In this document: positions 1 through 12,109 of the stretch, one piece after another
Layout: every line of letters starts with the position of its first letter
Position numbering within the stretch: position 1 is the first letter of the stretch
NCBI GenBank assembly: GCA_965112735.1
Contig: OZ218954.1
Location: forward strand, 1,178,001 to 1,242,000
Length of the DNA: 64,000 nt
From: Phaeosaccion multiseriatum
Lineage: Eukaryota; Ochrophyta, other classes
Direction of reading: 5' to 3'
Notes under the pieces: model-generated
What the model was told of the DNA's origin: nothing
Databases searched by the model: none
Seen by the model: only the letters and a program-made list of their open reading frames with translations
Program-made: the position numbers and the translations under genes

Positions 1-229
1 GAATGAGGATAAGGGTGAGGGGTGAGGGGTGAGGGGTAAGGGTGAGGATGAGGATGAGGGTGAGGGTGAAGGGTGAGGGTGAAGGGTGAGGGTGAAGGGT
101 GAGGGTGAGGGTGAGGGTGAAGGGTGAGGGTGAAGGGTGAGGGTGAAGGGTGAGGGTGAAGGGTGAGGGTGAAGGGTGAGGGTGAAGGGTGAGGGTGAAG
201 GGTGAGGGTGAGGGTGAGGGTGAGGGTGG
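1..229. repeat. GGGTGA/GGGTGAA array inside a NAT10 intron
   Basis: Tandem GGGTGA and GGGTGAA units run from the window edge to about 229. They lie in the NAT10 intron that follows the exon at 271-396. On the gene strand the array reads as TCACCC units. The next NAT10 exon is outside the window. Confidence 0.9.
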
Positions 230-270
230 GACCCCTCTTCCTCCTCCTCTTCCTCCTCAATCCCACTCAC

Positions 271-2151
271 CGTCACACTTGAGGGCCTTGACCATGATGG
301 CGCTGTGCTCTCCTGTGAGGTCGTTGGTGGTTTGCCGGAGGTAGCACATGCCCATGCCCAGCCGCTGCCAGAAGCGCAGCAGAGGGCCCGTGGTGCCTGT
401 GTGTGGGAGGAGGCCCAAGATGGTGCACGATGCGTGAGTCAGGGGTGTGTAGGTTGGTGATACGTTGTTAGGGAAGGGGGAGGGTGGCGATGAGTGAGGA
501 GAGTGAGGAGGGGGGGGGTGCCGACAGGTTACGGGAGGGGTAACGCCGATATGGGGTCGGGGAGGGCTACATGCGTTAGGCCGATACATTTAGGGCGGTA
601 TGGAGGGGAGGGCTATATGCGTTAGGCCGATACATTTAGGGCGGTATGGAGGGGAGGGCTATATGCGTTAGGCGGGGGGTGGGAGGTGTGGGTGGTGCGT
701 TGATTCGTTACCGGGGGGTGTGTACCGGTACAAGAAGGGGGGGGATTCGGTTCCAATCGATAACACGATGCATGATGGACGGTATCAAGGGGGTTCATCA
801 GAGTAACACGTAATCCTACGTACCGAAAGACACCCCCAGCCAGTGGAGCCGCTCCGGAGGCCGCTGAGCCAGCGCCACAAGAAGAGGAGGGAGGTTCTTC
901 CGGGGCTTCAACCGCTCCTTCCCCACCCACTTGCTCCCCCCTCCGTTCTCCGCGCCCACCCCCTCCTCCTCCTCCTCCTCGTCCTCGCTACCGTCCTCCT
1001 CTTCCTCTTCCTCCTCGCTACCCTCCTCCTCCTCGCTACCGTCCTCCTCCCCGCCCCCCTTCTTGCCACCCTTCTTGGAAGAAGAAGGTAAGGCCGAGCC
1101 CGTGAGATCAAAAATCTCCCCTTGATAGTACTTGCTGAGCAGCTGCATTGCTCGGGAGCCGTACCCCATCTGTTGCACATCCGGATGCGTCGCCAGCCTG
1201 ACCACCCGCGCCCCGCTCAGGGTGGGGAACTTGGAGTCCTGAAACTGTGTAGAGAGGGTCCATGGGATGAGGTCACCTGAGGCACGGTGGCCTCGGGACA
1301 TGGAGGCGTGGACATTGGCACGGCTAATCTTGCCTTCCAGAGACACCTTTGTTGTTGTGTGTGTTTAGGGGGGGGGTGCGGGGAGGGAGGGAGGGAGGGA
1401 GGAAGGGAGGGAGAGGGGGAGGGAGCGAGAGAGAATGAGAGAGTGGACAAATACACGCAGAGAAAGTGGGCGGTGACGAGCGCTGCCTTCTCTTATACCT
1501 CGAACCCCATACCCCGTTCCCCATATACCCATATACCCGTATGTATCCATATACCCATATACCTATCGTATGTATCCACATACCCATATACCTATCGTAT
1601 GTATCCATATACCCATATACCTATCGTTTGTATCCATATACCCATATACCTATCGTATGTATCCATATACCCATATACCTATCGTTTGTATCCATATACC
1701 CATATACCTATCGTATGTATCCATATACCCATACAGCCGTACGCCCATATACCTGTAAGACACAGAGCACGTCAGGCAGCCCCCCGTCCGCCCCTTGCTG
1801 CATGGCCTTGGGCCCGAGAAGCACAAAGAGGTGATGCGCAGGGGCGTCGCTGAGCAGCTGCAAGTCGTTGGGCTGGTTCTTGTAATGGGCGGCCGTGTAG
1901 AGGGACATGACGCGCTGGAGAAAGCCTTTGGGGGAGGGAGGGAGGGAGGGGAGGAGGAGGGACGAGGGGAGGGAGGGGAGGGTGGGAGAGGGGGAGGGAG
2001 GGGAGGAGGGAGGGAGGGAGGAAGGGAGAGGTCAGCTGAGTTCCGCTCGTTAGACCTCAATCCGTATTCGATCCCACGATCCATATATCGACCCGCTATA
2101 TCAACATCGACACTCAGGTCAAGTATCAGCTGAAACTGAAGTAACGACACA

Positions 2152-2210
<59 letters not shown>

Positions 2211-2542
2211 TCGCTGAGCTTATGGTACGAGAACAGTGCATCCCTGTCTACGTAGAAGAGCTCACAGTCCTGCGGGGCAGGGGTGCCGCACACCAGGCGG
2301 TGGCTGTCGATCTGATGGTAGTGGGGCAGTTGGTGATACAGTACGGCACAGCACTTGGTGAGACAGCAGCACAAAACACAGCACAGTAGAGGCAGCGAAG
2401 CAGCCACGCACACGCACACGCGCACGCACTCACACACATGCACACATGCAAACACACACAGAGAGAGAGAGAGAGTGGCCCACTCGAATCGCTCCTAAAG
2501 CAGACACACACACACACACACATACACACACACACACACACA

Positions 2543-2592
<50 letters not shown>

Positions 2593-5500
2593 AGAGGCAG
2601 CGCCAAGACACATACCGTCGCTTCGAAGCACAGCAGGCCGTTGAGCCACTTCTCGATGGGGTCCTTGTCGCCATAGCGAATGGGGGTTTTGAGACTCACC
2701 TCTCGCAGCACACGCCCCAAGCCACCGCCCCCGCCGTACGCAGCGGCGTTGGAGGCCTTGTCATGTCACGTCACGGTGGGAGGGACAGGATGGGGATATA
2801 GGGTAGGGTATGGGGGTGAGTGAAGGTGGGATGGGGGTGAGTGCCTGGTGTCAGTCAGTCTAAAGTGTTATCTCAGAGGGAGAGAGGGGGACAGAGAGAG
2901 AGAGCGCGTGCGAGAGAGAGAGACAAGAGTGCGCGAGAGGAGGAGAGATAGAGGAGAGAGAGGCAGAGAGAGAGGGAGGGAGAGACAGAGGAGAGAGAGG
3001 GAGATCCCCTGAGCAGGTGCCGTGACGTGCTGTATGCGACTCACCGCCTCTGAGGCACGCTTCCACCGCTGCTCGTGCACCTTCTCCTCGGACTTCTTCT
3101 TGCCTGACGGGTGCAGCAGTTGGTGATACAGTGGATGAGAGAGAGACATACACCAGTTGTGTGATACATCAGTGAGAGACTGAAAGAGCAAGCTTAATGT
3201 GATTATACATAACTTACCTGAACCGTGAACCTCCGCCGCCGCTGCCGCCGCCATGGCCTGCGCTGCGGTGCCCTGTCGAGTGTTGGCCGAGAAATGATCA
3301 TTACAGTGCAGTGTGGTCAGGTGAGTGCGCTGGTGCCTGGTGTCAGTCAAATCTGTGAGTGGCTGGTGTCAGTCAAATCAGTGAATCGGTATCCACCTAC
3401 CTGCTGTCTGCGAAGCTGATCGAGCAGCTTCAGAGACAGAGATCGACCCGTACCCTCGTAGCTGATGAGATGGCAGTTCACGGAAGGGGGGAGGGGAGAG
3501 AGGGAGAGAGAAAGAAGGGGGGGGGGGGAGGGGAGAGAGGGGGAGGAGGTGGGGATGAAGGGGGTGAGGGGGCAGGGGACGGGAAGGGGGTGAGGGTGGA
3601 GGCATCATAGGGCATAACACTCAGTGCACGGAATCACACACACGCAATTATATCATGTATCATCACGTAACCCCCCTTACAGAAGCACTACGCAACCCAA
3701 CCGTACGTAATCATTACGCAACCCTTACGTAAGTAACCATACGTACCCGTTGATGGTGGAGCTCATGAAGATGAGGTAGGGGCCGAGGAGCTTCTTGACG
3801 AGCGGCAGGGGGATGGCGGCTGCTTCATCTATGGCCAGCAGCTCGCAGTGGGACAGAGACGCGCAGTCCTGAGGCACAATGTATTGGATGGTTTGGCGGT
3901 GGTCCTTGAACACGTTGATGCGCACCACACATCTGATTTGAAAGGAGGGGGAGGGAGTGTGTGGGAGTGAGGGGGTGCGTTGCTGCTGCTGCTGCTGTTG
4001 CAAAACTCAGCACGAAGAACATACTGGCTTGGAGACTTTCACTCTTTATTCAACACACACAAGGCGGAACAAAAGTTTCCCCCTCTCTCTATCTCTCTCT
4101 CTCCCTCCCGCTCTCTCTTTCTGTCCTTCCCCCTCTCTCTCTCCGCCCCTCTCTCTTATCTCTCTTTCTCTCTCTCCCTCCCCAAACCCCCTCTCTCTCC
4201 CCTCTCTCTCTGTGTATCACCAACTCGCTAACCTGTTGAAGTCCGGGTTGGTGCTCTGAATCACCTCGTAGTCCAAGTGCTCCTTCAAACCGATCAGGTC
4301 GAAGCCCTGGCAGAGGGAGGGGGGGGGGAGGGTGACGTAACCAACGTGACCTCACTAAGACCACAGCTTACTCGTTTCGTATGTGTGTGTAACATCACGT
4401 ATTCTTACGTACCTTGAGCACGAACTCGAACATGGTGCCCAAGTTGTCCGGAGACGGCGCCGTCACAAAGATGTTCGAGTACCTTTTGTTCAGGAAGTCA
4501 GTGAGTCAGTGAGAGACAGTAAATCAGTGAGTCAGGGAGAGACACTAAGTCAGTGAGTCAGTGAGAGACACTAAGTCAGTGAGTCAGTGAGAGACACTAA
4601 GTCAGTGAGTCAGTGAGGGACACTAAGTCAGTGTTTTTAGTCAGTGAGGGACACTCAGTCAGTGAGTCAGTGAGGGACAGTAAGTCAGTGAGTCAGTGAG
4701 AGACACTAAGTCAGTGAGTCAGTGAGGGACAGGGAGTTCAGCAGCGTGAGCTCAGCAGTGACTTATTGGGGCAAGTGTGCTGCTGAGAGCGTGAGAGCGG
4801 GTCCAAAGCCCAAAGACCAAACAATAGTTCTTAACATATTCTCAGTCTTCATGAACTTCATGGACTTCATTGACATACCCGTATGACACGGCCCCGGCTA
4901 AGCAGAGCCCGATGGCAGCAGATTTGCCCCTTCCGCGAGAGGCCGTGAGGGAGACGGTGGAGCGGAGCTTCTTCTCACTGATGGCCTCCATGAACGTCAG
5001 GATGGCGCGGGCCTAGCGAGGGGAGTGGGAGGAGGGGGGAGGCAGGGCGGCAGGGGTGAGAGGAGGTTGGGGAGGAGGGGTGGTGGTGGTGGTGGGGAGT
5101 ACATACATCCACACCCATCCAGTCATGCACGTACACAACACATTCCCACACCCACCCATCCACACCCACCTGCACACGCGCCCACATCCACACACATATG
5201 CCCACACATCCACGCACACTCACGCACACACCCACCCACACACATACCCACACACGCGCCCACATCCACACACATCCACCCACACACCCACGCACCCACG
5301 CACACACATGCACACACCCACACCCACACACGCACCCACACATCCACACACACATGCATATACCCACACACACACATGCATACACGCACACACACACACA
5401 CACCTGGTCTACGGTCTTTGCTCCTGCCACGAGCTTGCCGATGGGCGGGGTCTGTTCCAGCGACTCCTGCAGTTCACGCAGCTCCCTGCCCTCCGGAGTC

Positions 5501-7218
5501 TCCTCCTCCTCCATACCCGCCGGGAGAGCCTGTGGGTAAAGTGCAGTGTGAGTTTGAGATTACTAACCAACCTGTGGACCACTCCAAACAACCGACCAAC
5601 TAATTAACCGCGACCAACCGCGCACCCACCCACCCATTGACATACTAGACCAACCCCCCGGTCTCATCACACCCACCCACCCATTGACATACTAGACCAA
5701 CCCCCCGGTCTCATCACACCCACCCACCCGCCAACCCACCTTGATGGTCTTGGCGTGGCTGGAGAGGGGCAGCACGTTGAGCTCATCATCGCACATGAGG
5801 CAGTTACGGCAGTCGCCGAGCATGAGCATGAAACGTTCGACGAAACGGCCCGTGGCCTCCCCGTAGGCCTCCGTGCGGTACCTTTGGGGATAACCGAGGG
5901 CGCGGAGGGAGGGAGGGAGGGAAGAAGGGAGGGAGGAGGAGAAGGAGGGGGGGGGGGGAGGCGAGAGTTGGGAGGATAGAATAGCGACGTCCTCTCCCCC
6001 CCCCCCCCTTCCATCCACTGCCATCCACTGCTGTCCCATCCCTCACCTATCGTGCACATCCATAGTCATGGTATAGAGCTGCTTCAGTGACTTAACGCTC
6101 CTTAGCAGCAGCACCACCACGCCGCCCCCCTCCACCGTCTCCACTGTCCGTGCCAGGAGGTTCGGGGTGAGTGCCTCAAAGTCCTGCAAGACGAGCATGC
6201 CGTACGTCTGTCCAAGGATACGCCCTGAGTCCTTGTAGTAGCACCTTAGGGGAAGAAGAGAGGGAGTGGGGGGTGTTGTCAGGGCAGAGGGTGGGTGGAT
6301 GGGTGAAGGGGGTGGATAGGTGTTACAAGCAGGACGCACGCATCCACACATACGGATCCACACACACACACACCATCGGATGTCTGTGCTGTTGATGAAG
6401 AGCTCGAAGGGGTCTTCGGACGTGTCAGCGTTGCCGAGTCCGCCTTTCTTCTGCCGCTTGAGCTGCCTCATTCGCTTCTTCTTGTGGGTCGAAAAGCCCA
6501 GCTGAGGAGTGAGGAGAGAGGGGCGAGGAGATAGGGGTGAGGAGTGAGGAGAGGGGAGAGAGAGACAGAGACAAGGAGGCGCCTACACAGGCGGCGATCG
6601 GAGGAGACCTCCCCCATGACCCGCCGTCGGAGGGCTTTTGCCTCCAGGCACCATCTTCCCCCCCCTCCCCGCCCTCTCCCTCAGCAGCAAACAACCCCCC
6701 CCACACCAACATATGCACACGTGGGTCCAATATGATGCAGCCCTCACATGTCCAGCCTCCACTCCCTCCCTCCCTCCCTCCCTCCCTCCCTCGCTCCCTC
6801 CCTCCCTCCATCCCCCCCTCCCTCCCTCCCTCCCTCCCTCCCTCCCTTCCTCCCTCTCACCTCCTTCTTGTAGCACCAGAGCACATTGGGTCTGGTGGCC
6901 ACTCGAGCCTTGCTGAGCACGTAATGCAAGTTCACCACTTGATCCTTCAATAAGGACAGGATGGATGGATGCATGGATGGATGGATGGATGGATGGATGC
7001 ATGGATGGATGGATGGATGGGGGAGGGCCGAAAGGAGGAAGATGAGAGAGTGGGTGGTCGGTGATAGAGCATCATGAGGGAGGGAGTCAAGGGGAGAGGG
7101 GGAAAGGGTGAAGGGAGCTACCCTTACAATAATTCCGCTCTTTCCACAGCAGCCTACAGTAGACTGCTGTGCCGGGCGCATCCCCACGCCAACCTCTGTA
7201 CCTTCTCTCTGTCTCTTC

Positions 7219-7249
<31 letters not shown>

Positions 7250-7456
7250 TCCCCCAGTCTCTCTCTCCCCCTCTATCCACAGCAGCAGAAGCAGTAGCAG
7301 GAGCAGGAGCATGAAACGGAAAACGTGAACACATCCTCAAACGAGAAGGCTCACCTTGCCATGATCTCCGACCAGCACCATTAGGGAACGATGTCGCTCC
7401 TTAACCCCATTCTCGATGAGTGTCCTCACGCGACTATCCACCTTCTTACGAACCAT
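271..7456 (-). CDS. NAT10: RNA cytidine acetyltransferase NAT10/Kre33 (18 exons, 3' end missing)
   Basis: Makes N4-acetylcytidine in 18S rRNA and, with an adaptor, in tRNA; acts in the nucleolus (family knowledge). Exons read 7456-7355, 6944-6861, 6501-6374, 6244-6047, 5881-5740, 5529-5404, 5012-4879, 4482-4413, 4306-4233, 3932-3747, 3461-3401, 3272-3218, 3103-3045, 2756-2616, 2311-2209, 1925-1753, 1346-824 and 396-271. All junctions keep phase, giving 828 residues. The start MVRKKVDSR matches the family N-terminus. Walker A GRGKSAA is near residue 287, Walker B-like [12 protein letters not shown] near 390, and the GNAT acetyl-CoA loop QQMGYGSRA near 670. [16 protein letters not shown] lies in the last visible exon. 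An acidic insert (about residues 712-742) interrupts the acetyltransferase region. The C-terminal tail is beyond the left edge. Identity is near certain; the boundaries are manual. Confidence 0.96.
1505..1740. repeat. about 29-bp minisatellite in a NAT10 intron
   Basis: About seven near-identical copies of a unit containing CCATATACCTATCGT fill the intron between the exons at 1753-1925 and 824-1346. The array gives open frames in several phases, none of which is real. Confidence 0.9.
2151..2592. repeat. Two (CA)n tracts flanking a NAT10 exon
   Basis: (CA)n runs at about 2151-2208 and 2507-2592. The first ends exactly at the donor of the exon 2209-2311, so on the gene strand that intron opens GTGTGTGT. 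Confidence 0.92.
4497..4735. repeat. AGTCAGTGAG-type minisatellite in a NAT10 intron
   Basis: About eight imperfect copies of a unit of roughly 25-27 bp built from AGTCAGTGAG and AGAGACACTA. It lies in the intron between the exons at 4879-5012 and 4413-4482. Confidence 0.85.
5103..5403. repeat. CACACCCA-rich degenerate array
   Basis: A mixed array of CACA, CCCA and CATC units fills the intron between the NAT10 exons at 5404-5529 and 4879-5012. It runs straight into the donor at 5403. Long open frames here are artefacts of composition. Confidence 0.85.
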
Positions 7457-8002
7457 ACTGGAGAGGGGGGGGGGGAGAGAAGAGAAGAGAGAGGAGAGAG
7501 GAGAGAGAGAGAGAAAGGTGAGCGGCGGAGAGAGAGAGAGGGAGGGAGGAGGAGGGGGTGGAGAGGAGGTAATGAGAGGGGCGGGAAGGGAGAGGAGAGG
7601 GAGAAAGGTGAGCAGCGCAGAGAGACAAAGAGAGGGAGGGAGGAAAGAGGAGAAGAGGGGATGGAGAAAGGTGAGGAGCGGAGAGAGACTGAGGGTGGAC
7701 GAGTGGCTGAGGGAGGGATTGAGTGAGTGGATTGTTGGAGGGGGAGGGGCGAAGCACAGACCTGCTGCTCCTCCCAACTCTTACAGCAGCTTCTGAATCT
7801 TTCTCTGCTGCTACTGCTGCTTCCTCCAGCAGCAGAGGAAAGCAGGAAGCTTAATTGACGGGAGGATGCGAGGGCTTTGGGCGGCCACCCTAGCTTCCAT
7901 AAGTCATCAAATGAGACAACCTCCCGACTACGGAAACACATCTGCTACCTGACACCACGTACTCCTTCATGTTCCCCCCTGTCGTTCCACAAAAAATAAA
8001 CG
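7457..8002. promoter_or_regulatory. Divergent NAT10/fabZ promoter region with a probable NAT10 5' UTR intron
   Basis: The start codons of NAT10 (minus) and fabZ (plus) are 546 bp apart, so transcripts must start back to back here. On the minus strand a donor CAG|GTCTGT (after 7762) and an acceptor CTCTCCAG|T ending one base before the ATG define a likely 5' UTR intron at 7458-7761. It is filled by GA-rich repeats on the plus strand. Reading through that junction gives a stop in frame, so it is untranslated. No TATA box was recognised. Confidence 0.55.
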
Positions 8003-9403
8003 ATGGCCCCTTCCTGTTTGTCTGCAGCCGCCGTGCTGGCATGTCTGCTATGCTTCTTCTCTTCGGCGACCGTGGCGTTCCTGGCTCCCGGGCCAGCTGT
8101 AGCAGCGGTGGGTCAAAGAGTAGTAGCAAGCGCGGCAGCAGGAAGAGGGGCAGGAGGAGCAACAAGACCAGCCTCCTTCCTTCGCATGAGCGGCGAGGAC
8201 GCGGCAGCGGAGGAAGTCAAGAGCGTGTCGGCACAGGACTTTAGCAAGGGCATTGCGCACCCCAAGACGGTGGCTGCGTTGGAGGATATCGCAAAGGTGC
8301 TGCCCCACCGATACCCCTTCGCCCTGGTGGACAAGGTAAGTTCATAAAAAAAGGAGAGAGGAGAGAGGCTTGAGCTGGCACTTTCCCTCTTTGCGGCTAC
8401 TGCTACTGCTACTGCTGCTGTGGGTAGATGTTTGATGTGAGGAAAGGCAGGTGAAGTTGGATGGATCCTCCAACACTAACACTACTATCCCCCCCCCATA
8501 CTCACTCAGATCATCCACTTTGAGGAGGGAAAGAAGGCCATCGGGGTCAAGTGCATTACTAACAACGAGCCGCAGTTCACGGGACACTTCCCCGATAGGC
8601 CCATCATGCCTGGCGTCATGCAGGTAGGCATTGACGGAGGACGACTAACGAGCAAGCGAGCCAGGCGATTGAAAAGGAGAGGAGGAGGGTTGGATGGAGA
8701 GGAGGAGGAACAAGAAGAGGAGGAGGATGGGGAGGAGGAGAGGGGGAGGAGGAGGATGGTGGGGGACTTGCCCTTTTGTCGCCCCTCTGCAGAGTTGAAA
8801 GCCTCATCCACTGTCCCCCCCTTCCCTCCCCTGTTTGCTTTAGATCGAGGCAATGGCCCAGGTGGGCGGGTTTGTGTGCCTGCAGCAGCCCATCAGCGAC
8901 GGGCAGGGTATCTTCTTCTTTGCGGGGGTGAACGGAGTGAGGTGGCGCAAGCCTGTGGTGCCCGGGGATGTGCTGGTGATGGAGATGGAGCTTGTAAGCT
9001 GGAATGAAGGCTTTGGACTGGCCAAGATGAAGGGCACGGGGTGAGTGAGGGAGTGAGGGGGGCAAGAGGAGAGGGGCAAGGGAGGGAGGGACAGATGGAC
9101 GGGTGGAAAGGTATTTTCCGTCCCGTGCAGGAACGCAAGCCCCGACTCCCTGTGCCTCTTCGTCTCCCGCTGTCTGCCTCTCTGTCTCTCCCTATCTCTG
9201 TCTCTCCCTCTCTCTCTTTCTCTGCCTCTCTCTCTCTTTCTCTGCCTCTCTCTCTCTGTCTTTCCCTCTCTCTCTGTCTCTCCCTCCTCTCTCTCTCTGT
9301 CTGCCTCTCTCTTGTCTCTCCCTCTCTCTGTCTCCCCCTCTTCTCTCTCAACCTCCCTCTCTCTGTCTCTCCCTCCCTGTCTCTGTCTCCCTCCCTGTCT
9401 CTG

Positions 9404-9439
<36 letters not shown>

Positions 9440-9686
9440 GTATCTTTCCTGTTCCCTCTCCGCTCCCATCCCGTCCTGCCACCGCCCCCCCCTGCCTCTA
9501 AATAAGGACGCTGGCCTTGCCTGACGCCTTTCTACTGATTTATGTATGTATGCATGCATACAGGCATGCATGTACATTTAACTCTTTCCACCCTCTTCCC
9601 TCGTCTTGTCCACCCCCAGATACGTGGACGGAAAGGTTGCCGTGGATGTCAAGGAGTTTACCTTTGCCCTGGCCAAGGACGCGTAA
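8003..9686 (+). CDS. fabZ: Plastid-targeted beta-hydroxyacyl-ACP dehydratase FabZ (4 exons)
   Basis: Removes water from 3-hydroxyacyl-ACP in type II fatty acid synthesis, expected in the plastid stroma. Exons 8003-8335, 8510-8623, 8844-9040 and 9620-9686 join in phase to 236 residues ending FALAKDA. Residues 1-25 form a hydrophobic signal peptide ending SSATVA before FLAPG, the A|F junction typical of secondary red plastids; about 45 Ala/Arg/Ser-rich residues then form a transit-like segment. The hot-dog fold follows. The catalytic His is H102 in LPHRYPFALVD, the catalytic Glu is E151 in IEAMAQ, and FTGHFPDRPIMPGV is the usual substrate-channel motif. Intron 3 carries a long CT-rich tract. 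The length and motifs are normal for FabZ plus a presequence, and this gene gives the best clue to the organism. Confidence 0.96.
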
Positions 9687-10470
9687 GGTTGAGCGGACCT
9701 TATGGGAAGGACGAGAGGGCATGGAGGCATGGAATTACTCCAGGGCGTGAAGGACTGTAGACCTTTTGCCCTCCGCCCGAGTCGACGTGAAGGACTGCCT
9801 GACTGTACTACGGACTGTTTTTGTACCTATGTCCTTCGCCGAGAAGGCGTGAGCGAGTGCCACACACTGTTGCGATAGGAGTTACATGCTTACTTACCCT
9901 TACGTTCTCGTGTTATAAATCACACTATTAATTTATTCTTTTATTTTGTAGGGTGTGTCCGAGCTCAGTAATACAGACGCCATCTTCGGACGTAGGGCTG
10001 CTGCTGCGGATGCCCCCCTGCTTTTGCTGCCTTTGTGTAGTGTGGGCCAGGCGCTCTACTCCCGCAGCCACCCGCCTGCGTTCCTTCCTGAATAAGCTCT
10101 GCCTCCCGAGCCTCTCCCAAGAGGGCCGTCAGTAGGCAGCACCTGTCGGGCTCGGCGGCAGTATTTCCCGGCAGTCGTTCATCGAAGCTGACGCGCCCTT
10201 TCCCTGATCGTTTTGTTGCTTCGCCGCTCTACCCGCGTTGCAACATGCTTTACTGCTCCGGCCCGAGGGTGGTGGTACTGAGGAGGGTGGTGGTATCAAG
10301 CTACACCGACATGTATTCGAAGGGAGGGGGGGAAGGTACCTGCCAGGCCTTGCTTCATGCACAAGAAAGAGAGGGCAATTTGGCGGGGAAAATCTGAATC
10401 GTGTCGAGAGCCCGAGAGCCCAACAGATGAGCTCGAAACGTGCCATGTAGCCTCACACAAAACTCCGACC
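9687..10470. other. Intergenic: fabZ 3' flank and upstream of the secreted protein gene
   Basis: No convincing gene. An AT-rich patch near 9910-9950 contains TTATAAAT and TTTATTTTGTAG; it could be a polyadenylation region or a UTR splice acceptor. Short open frames here have no protein-like features. Confidence 0.5.
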
Positions 10471-12109
10471 ATGGCTTTCTTCGCTGCTCCTGCTGCTACT
10501 GAGCTGTTCCGACATGGCTTCTCCGCCGCCCTGCTGCTGATACTACTCACCGCCCTCCTTGGGGCCGCAAACGCGGAGGTACTACGAGCACATCTGGCTC
10601 GAAGAGAAATCGAGAGATGGAGAGGGAGAGAGGGGGGCGAGACTTGGAGCCCTAAGGAAGCGCTTAGGTGTCGGTCTGACCTCGTTACCGTGTACGCCTG
10701 CCGCACCTCAGCAACCTCCTCGCCTGCTGAGTTTGAAGCGAGATGCCATCCCTTATTTTTTTACACCCCTTTACAGGGCCTACGATTGACAGTCGACCCC
10801 GCTCTCGTTGTGTACTCTTGCTGTGCAGATTCGAAGCCGCGAGACAGGCGACAGCAACCCGCATCGGGGAAGACAGCTGCAGTTCGACGAGGACAGGATC
10901 AATGCCCTTTTTGGCGAAGCGTTTGGAGAGGGAGAAGGACGAGACGGACGAGGAGGAGAAGGTCTGAATGTCGACGGCACCACGATTGACGGCGCGTTTG
11001 ATCCAGCAGCGTTTGGGGTGGGAGGAGGACGAGGAGAAGGAGGTAATGGTCAAGGAGGAGGAGGACGACGAGGAAATGGTCAAGTAGGCGCGAGAGGACC
11101 GCCTGGCGGGGGCGGGGGTGAGAATTCGAGGCCAGAATGGGTGCAGCAGTGGCTGGACGGGGTGGACGGGGTGATAGGAGGAGGAGGACGAACGATAGGA
11201 CGTGGAGGAGGCGGAGGGGGGGGGAGAGGAGGAGGGGGGGAGCGGCCGTGGTGGGAGGAGGCTTTGGAGGAGTGGCGAGGAGGAAGAGGAGGAGGAGGAG
11301 GAGGAGGACGAGGACGAGGAGGAGGAGGAGGAGGAGGAGGAGGAGGAGGGGGAGGAGGAGGAGGAGGAGGGCCAGGAGGAGGAGGAGGAGGCGGAGGAAG
11401 GCCAGGGGGAGGGCGAGGACCAGGAGGAGGAGGCGGGCCAGGAGGAGGAAGAGGAAGAGGAGGAGGAGGAGGAGGAGGACCAGGACGAGGAGGAGGAGGA
11501 GGAGGAGGAGGAGGAGGAGGACGCGGAGGAAGAGGGCGAGTGGTTGGTGGGGGGGGGGGAGGAGGAGGACCAGTAGTAGTAGTAGGAGGTGGCGGAGGAG
11601 GAGAGCCGATAGGAGAGCCGATAGGAGGAGGAGGGCCCGGAGGAGGAGGGCCAGGAGGAGGAGGAGCAAGAGGAGGAGGGTCGGCGGGAGGACGACGAGG
11701 AGGAGGGCCAGGAGGAGAAGACCCGATACCCTCGCCAGGACTCCGAGGAGGAGGACAGCTTGGGCCCGAGGAGCCCAGCTTCAATGGTCGAAACGACGAG
11801 AGCGCGCCTGGCCCCCGTCTGGAGCGTGGCCCCGACCGCGAGTCGTCCGACAGTGAGTCGGACTCCTCCGACGACTCGGATTCCGATTCCTCCGATTCCT
11901 CTTCGTCCGACTCTTCTTCTTCCGATTCTTCTTCTGACAGTGACTCCTCGGACTCCTCCTCAGATGATTCCTCTTCCTCCGATTCTTCCGATTCGTCTTC
12001 CTCCGATTCTTCCGATTCCTCTTCGGACTCTTCTTCTGACAGCCGTGACAGAGAGACAAGGCCCTTTGCGCGCGCCCTTCTTAGCCTCATCAAAGGCTGG
12101 GCCTGGTAA
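10471..12109 (+). CDS. Secreted Gly-rich protein with Ser/Asp-rich tail (2 exons)
   Basis: Exon 1 (10471-10578) encodes a 36-residue start with hydrophobic core LLLILLTALLGAANA, a good signal peptide. The donor GAG|GTACTA and acceptor TGTGCAG|ATT remove 10579-10828. Exon 2 (10829-12109) continues in phase, for 462 residues. After cleavage come an acidic segment (QLQFDEDRINALFGEAFG), about 220 residues of Gly runs broken by Arg and Pro from (GGA)n-like DNA, and a linker (DPIPSPGLRGGGQLGP). A tail of about 70 residues of Ser and Asp follows, then a basic end (RPFARALLSLIKGWAW). Its function is unknown. A Gly-rich wall protein or a phosphorylated mineral- or cation-binding protein is possible from composition alone. 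Gene-like features are the signal peptide, the clean intron, and a Ser/Asp tail that mixes Ser codons instead of repeating one unit. Confidence 0.72.

Noticed and set aside
7426-7941. An N-terminal extension of NAT10 starting MCFRSREVV
   Set aside because: Splicing it to the NAT10 exon gives an immediate stop, and homologues begin at the MxRKKVD start used here.
8342-9501. Ser- and Leu-rich plus-strand frames within fabZ introns
   Set aside because: They translate CT-rich intron tracts, and the four fabZ exons splice cleanly around them.
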